DNA of 10,950 nucleotides from Anaerolineae bacterium (GTDB lineage: Bacteria > Chloroflexota > Anaerolineae > JAFGEY01), in assembly GCA_016929775.1 (NCBI GenBank), contig JAFGIE010000103.1, positions 1 through 10,950 of the forward strand, given 5' to 3'. The translations under genes were made by a program, and so were the position numbers. Below the pieces are notes generated by a model. The model was not told where the DNA came from and did no database searches. It saw nothing but the letters and a program-made list of their open reading frames with translations. Of the stretch, positions 6,061 to 10,950 are shown in pieces. Position 1 is the stretch's first letter, and the number at the start of each line of letters is the position of its first letter.

Positions 6061-7524
6061 ATGCAGCTGTTCTGTGACGGACACCCACAGGTCGCCGGGT
6101 TCTCGGAAGGCCTGCAGCCGGTCCTCCACAGGCCACAGGTTCTGGAGGAGCCCGTACTGGCGAGCGGGTCCGACGTCGACGCCGCAGGGGCGTCGATATA
6201 CGGATCGGTGATCCGCGACGGCGGCGTATTCCGCATGTGGTACCAGGCTTGGCCCCGAGACTGGGACGGGCGCGACGTGGTCGCCGTGGCGTGCGCCGAG
6301 AGCGACGATGGCTTGACCTGGCGCCGCCCAGTATACGGGCTGGTCGAGTGCTGTGGCAGCCGCGCCAACCATCTCACCGACCTGCCCTTCCACTCTCCCT
6401 CGGTTATTGTCGACCCGGACGCACCCCCCGAGCGGCGCTACCTCGCTTTTGGGTATGCGGATCCGACCAAAATGGACCGCTACGCGCAGCGGGTCACGCG
6501 GCGCGGCTACTATGTCGCGCATTCCGCCGACGGCGTGCACTGGCTGCTCGACGGGGACGAACCGCAGTGGCCCAGCGCTGACGTGATCACTGCCGCGTGG
6601 AACCCCGCTGCGGGCTGTGCGCTGGTGGCGTTCAAGAACAACCTGCGCGTGCGCGGCATGTCGCGCCGTTCCTTCTTCACCGCCGAGTGGGCGGGCGGCC
6701 AGGCTACGCCGCCGGTGAGCGCCCTGATCCCCGAAGAGCAGGACGACCTCGTCGCCCAGGCGCGGGGCTTGCACAGCGCCGACTATTACGGCGTGGGCTT
6801 GATGCCCCTGGACGGCATGACCGTTGGGTTCCTGTGGAACTTCCGCCACCAGCTTCCCCTCGGCTATTCAGACGCACATCTATTCCACTATGGGCACACC
6901 GGGCGCGTCGACCTCTCACTGGTCTACCAGACCGAACGCGGCGGGCGCTGGCGCCACGTGCCGGGGCGCCCCGATTGGCTGTGCGCCGAGGATGCGCCGC
7001 GCTGGGCCAATGGGGCGCTGTATACCGCCTCCTCGCCGATCGAGGTGGGGGATGAGACCTGGTTCTACTTCACCGGGTCTCTGGACCGGCACGGTTGGTG
7101 CGGCAAGGGCGTGTCGTATCGCGAGTGGCGGCAGGAGATGGCGCAAGCGGGCGGTTGGGCCCGGATCGGTCTGGCGCGCTGGCCCCGCAACCGGCTGATG
7201 GGGTACTGGGCACGGCTGCGGGAGTACGTGCGCCTTTCGCCTGCGCCGGCGGCTTGCGGCGCCGCTTCTGCGCTCACGCTCAACGCAGTCGTCGAGCCCG
7301 GTGGTTCGGTGCGCGCCCGCCTGATCGACGCCGCCGACCGGGCGCCCCTGCCGGGATATGACTGGGCCGACGCCGTGCCGCTGACCGCCGACGCCCTCGC
7401 CGCACCGCTGCGCTGGCGGGAGCGCGAGGGTTTGCCTACCACGGCCAAAGGACGGCAGATCCTGGCAGAGCTGGAGCTGGTCGGCGCTACCGTGTACGCA
7501 TTTGACTTTCAGATCGCGCAGTGA
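6061..7524 (+). CDS. Glycosidase-like five-bladed beta-propeller protein, paralogue 1
   Basis: This is a 487-residue predicted cytoplasmic protein, with no signal peptide or membrane segment. I place it in the broad five-bladed beta-propeller glycosidase-like group (the fold shared by GH32/43/62/68 relatives); no EC activity can be assigned. Evidence: blade-type strands FRMWYQAWPRD (57-67), Asp-box-like S-x-D-G-x-x-W motifs at 81-87 (SDDGLTW) and 155-161 (SADGVHW), and VDPDAPPERRY (117-127), which recurs in both downstream paralogues. RIGLARWPRNRLMGY (368-382) closes the propeller. A C-terminal beta-sandwich-like domain runs from about 404 to 487, with LPGYDWADAVPL (430-441) and a terminal ATVYAFDFQ. 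The start is supported by GGAAAGG at 6048-6054. The gap to the next gene is 7 nt. It could be a hydrolase, a phosphorylase or a non-catalytic sugar binder. Confidence 0.75.
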   Translation: MQLFCDGHPQVAGFSEGLQPVLHRPQVLEEPVLASGSDVDAAGASIYGSVIRDGGVFRMWYQAWPRDWDGRDVVAVACAESDDGLTWRRPVYGLVECCGSRANHLTDLPFHSPSVIVDPDAPPERRYLAFGYADPTKMDRYAQRVTRRGYYVAHSADGVHWLLDGDEPQWPSADVITAAWNPAAGCALVAFKNNLRVRGMSRRSFFTAEWAGGQATPPVSALIPEEQDDLVAQARGLHSADYYGVGLMPLDGMTVGFLWNFRHQLPLGYSDAHLFHYGHTGRVDLSLVYQTERGGRWRHVPGRPDWLCAEDAPRWANGALYTASSPIEVGDETWFYFTGSLDRHGWCGKGVSYREWRQEMAQAGGWARIGLARWPRNRLMGYWARLREYVRLSPAPAACGAASALTLNAVVEPGGSVRARLIDAADRAPLPGYDWADAVPLTADALAAPLRWREREGLPTTAKGRQILAELELVGATVYAFDFQIAQ

Positions 7525-7528
7525 GGGG
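7523..7528 (+). promoter_or_regulatory. Ribosome binding site GAGGGG for propeller paralogue 2
   Basis: GAGGGG overlaps the stop codon of the preceding gene and lies 3 nt before ATG-7532. It supports that ATG over the in-frame codon at 7502 inside the upstream gene, and implies coupled translation. Confidence 0.6.
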
Positions 7529-7531
7529 CAT

Positions 7532-8905
7532 ATGATAGACATCGGCACCCGGACCGAGTTGTTCGTAGACCGTTTCCTGATCGATCGCCTGGAGGGCGCC
7601 GAGTTGCTACTGCAGCGCCCTGAACGCCGGGAGGTCGCCTTTCAGCTGGACCAGCCGTGGGAGGACGACGTCGGCTTTTTCCTCAGCGTCGTCCAAGAGG
7701 GCGACAGCGTACGCCTGTACTACCGAGCCGGCATGCCCGACCGCGGCGACGAGGAGCTCCATCGCATCGGGATCGCCGAGAGCACCGATGGCGGGCTGAG
7801 CTTCACCCGGCCCGACCTGGGCCTGGTCGACTATGCGGGATCGAAACGCAACAACCTGATCTTTGCGGGTGGTCCCCCGCGCGTACCTCCCGTGTTCCTC
7901 GACACCAACCCGCACGCCGACCCCGCACAGCGCTACAAGGGGCTGAGCGCGGCGTGGAAGCGCCTATACGCCATGGGCTCGCCCGACGGCATTCACTGGC
8001 AGCCGATCCAGCGCGAGCCGCTACAAGTGGACGGCACCTTTGACACCGTGAACACCGCGTTCTGGGACCGGTTGGCGGGGTGCTACCGCAGTTTCACGCG
8101 CTATTTCGAGAACCTAGACGAGGGCTCGACCTCTGAGGACGTCCTGGGGCCCAAGCCGACGGTGGTGCGCGCGATCCAGAGCTCGACCTCGCCGGATTTC
8201 GTGCACTGGACGCCGGTCGTCCCGCACCAGTACGCGGACGGGCAGCCGGTCCAGCTCTACACCAACGCCACGATCCCCTGCCCTGGCGCCGAGCACATCT
8301 ACCTGGCTTTCCCCAACCGGTACGTGCAGACGCGCACGCCCAGCCCCGACCACGGCGTCCCCGGCGTCAACGATGCCCTGTTCATGGCGAGCCGGGACTG
8401 CGTGCATTGGACCCGCTACCTGGACGCGTGGGTCCGCCCGGGCCTGGACGATCTCAACTGGACCGACCGCAACAACTATCCCACCTGGGGGTTGGTCCAG
8501 ACGTCGCCCACCGAATGGTCGATGTACATCAGCGAGCACTACCGGCATCCGGGCGTTCCGGTGCGCATGCGCCGCCTCTCGGTCCGCCCGCACGGGTTCG
8601 TGTCCCTCCACGCACCGTACAGCGGGGGCGCGTGCGTCACCAAGCCGTTCCTCTTCCGCGGGGATACATTGCACCTCAACTATGCCACCTCTGCCGCCGG
8701 CGCCGTGTGGGTGGAGGTACAGCACGCCTCGGGCGCTCCTGTAGACGGGTACGCCCTGACCGACCTGGAGCCGCTCTACGGCGACGCGCTCGATCGGCCT
8801 GTCACCTGGGCTGGAGGCAAGGACCTGGGTGCGCTACGTGGCGAGCCGATTCGCCTCCGCTTCGTGCTCAAGGATGCGGATGTCTTTGCCTTTGCGTTCA
8901 GGTAG
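7532..8905 (+). CDS. Glycosidase-like five-bladed beta-propeller protein, paralogue 2
   Basis: This 457-residue predicted cytoplasmic protein belongs to the same broad family as its two neighbours. The N-terminus ELFVDRFLIDRLEGAELLLQ (9-28) matches the common opening of this family. Asp-box-like motifs occur four times: STDGGLSF (84-91), SPDGIHW (150-156), SPDFVHW (220-226) and SRDCVHW (287-293), a spacing of about 65-70 residues that fits successive propeller blades. Other landmarks are LDTNPHADPAQRYKG (123-137), EWSMYISEHY (328-337) and RMRRLSVRPHGFVSLHAP (345-362). The C-terminal domain (about 370-457) includes VDGYALTDLEPL (404-415) and ends KDADVFAFAF. It differs from paralogues 1 and 3 in the propeller-closing segment (RRLSVRPHGF instead of IGLAxxPRxR), so it may do a different job. 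The reaction is unknown. Genes on both sides lie 7 nt away. Confidence 0.77.
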   Translation: MIDIGTRTELFVDRFLIDRLEGAELLLQRPERREVAFQLDQPWEDDVGFFLSVVQEGDSVRLYYRAGMPDRGDEELHRIGIAESTDGGLSFTRPDLGLVDYAGSKRNNLIFAGGPPRVPPVFLDTNPHADPAQRYKGLSAAWKRLYAMGSPDGIHWQPIQREPLQVDGTFDTVNTAFWDRLAGCYRSFTRYFENLDEGSTSEDVLGPKPTVVRAIQSSTSPDFVHWTPVVPHQYADGQPVQLYTNATIPCPGAEHIYLAFPNRYVQTRTPSPDHGVPGVNDALFMASRDCVHWTRYLDAWVRPGLDDLNWTDRNNYPTWGLVQTSPTEWSMYISEHYRHPGVPVRMRRLSVRPHGFVSLHAPYSGGACVTKPFLFRGDTLHLNYATSAAGAVWVEVQHASGAPVDGYALTDLEPLYGDALDRPVTWAGGKDLGALRGEPIRLRFVLKDADVFAFAFR

Positions 8906-8912
8906 GTGGGCT

Positions 8913-10430
8913 ATGGTCGAGCCGGTGCACCCCGCCACGCCGCGCACCCTACTGCTGATCGACGATCACCACGTCCTGTACCGGTCCGGCACGGAGCGGG
9001 TGGTGCGGCCCTTTGATCGCTACCCCGGGAACCCGGTGATCCGCGACCGTGAGAGACCGTGGGAGATCGCGCTGGCGTGGACCAGCGTCTACCGTTGCCC
9101 GCACAGCGGGCGCTACCAGTTGTGGTACCAGGCCTACGCCGGGCGCGAGGCGTGCGACCGGCGTTACCGGGTCGTGGTCTGCTATGCCGAGTCGGCGGAT
9201 GGGCTGCAGTTTGTCAAGCCAGATCTGGACCTGTACGCCTTTAACGACGTGCAACAAACCAACATCGTCCTGATCGGCAATGGCGGGACATCGGACCGCT
9301 ACACCAACGCCGTGGCGGTCGATCCCGATGCGCTCGACCCGGAACGACGCTACAAGATGGCGAGCTATGACTTTGCCCTGGATGGGGGGCAGGAGTACCC
9401 AGGGCTCTGCATGGCCTTCTCGGCGGACGGCATCCACTGGACCAAGCATCCCCATGCGCCCCTCCTGCGGACCACCTACGGGCGACACGACGAGCCGCTT
9501 CCCGCGCGTGGCGAGCCGGGTCGAGAGTGGGACCTGCCCCTCTCGATGTCAGATGCGCTGGACCTGATCTATGATCCCCGGCGCCAGGTCTATGCTATCT
9601 ATGGCAAGATGTGGATCGATGGGCCCGCGGGCGCCATGCGCTGGAAGCACGCCTTGGGCCGCACCGAGAGCACGGACGGCGTGCACTGGTCTACGCCGCA
9701 GCTCCTGCTGACCCCAGACGAGTTCGACCCCCCGTGGGTCGAGTTCCATACTGCGCCCGTGTTCACCTACCGGGAGTGCTACCTTGCCCTGATCCAGATC
9801 CTGGACCGCGCTGAGCGAGGCGGCGTGATCGACATCGAGCTTGCGATCAGCCGCGACGGGCTGTCCTGGCAGCGTCCCTTCCGCCAGCCATATGTCCTGC
9901 CGCGCAGCGAGCAGGCAGGCGCCTTTGATAGTGGGTCCATTTTCACCAATGCTACGCCGATCGTCCTTCCAGACGAGATCCGCTTCTGCTATGGCGGCTA
10001 CTCACAGGGCGCGACCGGGGCCGATAACCACACCCACTGCAGCGGGATCGGCCTGGCGACACTGCCCCGCGACCGCTTTGCCGGCTTGCGCCCTGTTGCG
10101 CGCAGCGACCAGCCCACGCTCCGAGAGCCGCTGTTGGGCGTGGGCCAGGTGACGCTCAAACCGGTCGATCTCGGGGAGGTAGGAGCGATCGAGGTCAATG
10201 CCGATGCCTCGCGCGGCGCGATCCGCTGCGAGTTGCTGGATGAGGGGGGGTATCGCATACCTGGATACAGCCGGGATGAGGCGCTGCCCCTTCAGGGGGA
10301 CAACCTGCGTCACACCGCTGACTGGGCAGAGCGCAGCCTGGGCGACCTGCCGCCAGGGCGCTACATGCTGCGCATACATCTGGAGAGCGCGACCATCTAT
10401 GCGGTCACACTGCTGCCGAAGAGGCGCTGA
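8913..10430 (+). CDS. Glycosidase-like five-bladed beta-propeller protein, paralogue 3
   Basis: This 505-residue predicted cytoplasmic protein starts at ATG-8913. That start is chosen because AGGTGG at 8904-8909 overlaps the preceding stop codon and gives the same 7-nt gap as the gene before; an upstream in-frame start at 8829 would lie inside paralogue 2. Four Asp-box-like motifs are seen: SADGLQF (94-100), SADGIHW (170-176), STDGVHW (253-259) and SRDGLSW (313-319). RYQLWYQAYAG (67-77) matches paralogue 1 WYQAW, and VDPDALDPERRYKM (136-149) matches both others. GIGLATLPRDRFAGL (378-392) closes the propeller and resembles paralogue 1. The C-terminal domain (about 412-505) contains IPGYSRDEALPL (449-460) and ATIYAVTLL (493-501). 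This fits a glycan-active propeller enzyme or binder, but the activity is unassigned. A DHDPS-family gene follows after 11 nt. Confidence 0.77.
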   Translation: MVEPVHPATPRTLLLIDDHHVLYRSGTERVVRPFDRYPGNPVIRDRERPWEIALAWTSVYRCPHSGRYQLWYQAYAGREACDRRYRVVVCYAESADGLQFVKPDLDLYAFNDVQQTNIVLIGNGGTSDRYTNAVAVDPDALDPERRYKMASYDFALDGGQEYPGLCMAFSADGIHWTKHPHAPLLRTTYGRHDEPLPARGEPGREWDLPLSMSDALDLIYDPRRQVYAIYGKMWIDGPAGAMRWKHALGRTESTDGVHWSTPQLLLTPDEFDPPWVEFHTAPVFTYRECYLALIQILDRAERGGVIDIELAISRDGLSWQRPFRQPYVLPRSEQAGAFDSGSIFTNATPIVLPDEIRFCYGGYSQGATGADNHTHCSGIGLATLPRDRFAGLRPVARSDQPTLREPLLGVGQVTLKPVDLGEVGAIEVNADASRGAIRCELLDEGGYRIPGYSRDEALPLQGDNLRHTADWAERSLGDLPPGRYMLRIHLESATIYAVTLLPKRR

Positions 10431-10431
10431 G

Positions 10432-10437
10432 AAGGGA
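10432..10437 (+). promoter_or_regulatory. Ribosome binding site AAGGGA for the aldolase gene
   Basis: AAGGGA lies 4 nt before ATG-10442 and 1 nt after the stop codon of propeller paralogue 3. It supports the start of the partial aldolase gene, which has no stop codon in the window. Confidence 0.6.
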
Positions 10438-10441
10438 CAAC

Positions 10442-10950
10442 ATGCCGAGGTACCCACGAACGATATTGGTGTCCTGTGAGATCCCCTGGGATGAGCGGGA
10501 GAACGTGATCGAGGACGTCTTTCGCCGCGAGGTGCGCCTGGCGCTGGAGGCGGGGTACAGGCACATCTATGTGTTCGGTACCGCGGGCGAGGGCTATGCG
10601 GTCGACACAGCCCGCTACCGGCACGTGGTGCAACTGTTCCACGAGGAGACCCTGGGTCAGGAGGCGTACCGGGACCTCCATCCCATGGTCGGCGTGATCA
10701 CGCTCTCCACAGCCAACACGGTCGAGCGGGTGGGGATCGCGCACGACCTGGGGTTCCGTGCCTTCCAGGTCGTCCTGCCCTGCTGGGGGGCGGTCAACGA
10801 CCGGGAGATGGTCGCCTTTTTCCGCGACGTGTGCGGCGCATTCCCCGATTCGCGGTTCCTGCACTACAACCTACCGCGCGCCAAACGCGTGCTGAACGGG
10901 CGTGACTACCGGCAGTTGGTCGACGCCGTGCCCAACCTGGCGGCGACCAA
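10442..10950 (+). CDS. DHDPS/N-acetylneuraminate lyase-family aldolase, 3' end outside the window
   Basis: An open frame of 169 codons plus two bases runs from ATG-10442 to the window end. It is a TIM-barrel class I aldolase of the DapA/NanA/KdgA superfamily, whose members form a Schiff base with pyruvate or a 2-keto acid. Landmarks: FGTAGEGYAVD (48-58), equivalent to the GTTGE pyruvate-carboxylate-binding motif; MVGVITLSTANTVERVGIAH (81-100); and HYNLPRA (141-147), the YNxP segment holding the catalytic tyrosine. The last visible residues NLAAT are followed by AA, exactly where the family has its Schiff-base lysine (a consensus like NLVAIK). The context of sugar-type enzymes and an IclR regulator favours a 2-keto-3-deoxy sugar acid or sialic-acid-like lyase over lysine biosynthesis, which is inference. 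About 130 residues are missing. Confidence 0.9.
   Translation, partial: MPRYPRTILVSCEIPWDERENVIEDVFRREVRLALEAGYRHIYVFGTAGEGYAVDTARYRHVVQLFHEETLGQEAYRDLHPMVGVITLSTANTVERVGIAHDLGFRAFQVVLPCWGAVNDREMVAFFRDVCGAFPDSRFLHYNLPRAKRVLNGRDYRQLVDAVPNLAAT

Noticed and set aside
5950..6849. Minus-strand open frame of 299 codons over the first propeller gene
   Set aside because: It is antisense to a gene with recognisable motifs, ribosome binding site and operon spacing; the translation shows no family features.
8114..8725. Minus-strand open frame of 203 codons over propeller paralogue 2
   Set aside because: It is antisense to the Asp-box motif region of a supported gene; composition is typical of a GC-rich shadow frame.
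1..10950. CRISPR array, tRNA/rRNA genes, insertion sequences or phage genes
   Set aside because: I saw no direct-repeat/spacer pattern, no tRNA-like cloverleaf, and no transposase, integrase or phage-like protein.

Overview
The window is a GC-rich, densely coded accessory-metabolism locus. All nine genes I can support read on the + strand, and two of them run off the window ends. The best clue to the host is the solute-binding lipoprotein. After its lipobox it carries a long Val/Glu/Lys/Thr linker (VEKEVTREVEKVVTQKETV... ending in TPTPAP). This style of linker is typical of Chloroflexota (Anaerolineae and relatives) binding proteins, so a Chloroflexota bacterium is my best guess. That is an inference from one protein, with no 16S or marker gene to confirm it.

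Layout from left to right. (1) An IclR-type transcription regulator lacking its first residues (1-803). (2) A 154-nt gap that could hold the promoter and operator of the following genes. (3) A Dpp/Opp-type ABC importer made of a Tat/lipoprotein binding protein (958-2760), a DppB-like permease (2836-3783) and a DppC-like permease (4989-5990). A Gfo/Idh/MocA-type NAD(P) oxidoreductase (3788-4915) sits between the two permeases. No ABC ATPase gene is present. (4) Three consecutive genes (6061-7524, 7532-8905, 8913-10430) encoding divergent paralogues of a five-bladed beta-propeller, glycosidase-like family with repeated S-x-D-G-x-x-W motifs and a shared C-terminal beta-sandwich-like domain. (5) The first two thirds of a dihydrodipicolinate synthase/N-acetylneuraminate lyase-family aldolase (10442 to the window end), cut at the expected catalytic lysine codon.

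The gaps inside the propeller-aldolase block are 7, 7 and 11 nt, and the oxidoreductase starts 4 nt after the first permease, so the block is very probably one operon. The three longer gaps (73-75, 73 and 70 nt) each hold a possible RNA hairpin. The one between binding protein and permease is very strong: 17 bp with a 4-nt loop and no T-tract. It probably tunes the binding-protein to permease ratio.

Working model (inference): an oligosaccharide, glycoside or sugar-acid compound is captured by the lipoprotein and imported. It is processed in the cytoplasm by the three propeller proteins, which have no signal peptides. It is then oxidised by the Gfo/Idh/MocA enzyme and cleaved by the aldolase-family lyase, with IclR sensing an intermediate. 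The substrate and the reactions of the three propeller proteins cannot be read from the sequence. This is the part most likely to be an undescribed pathway.
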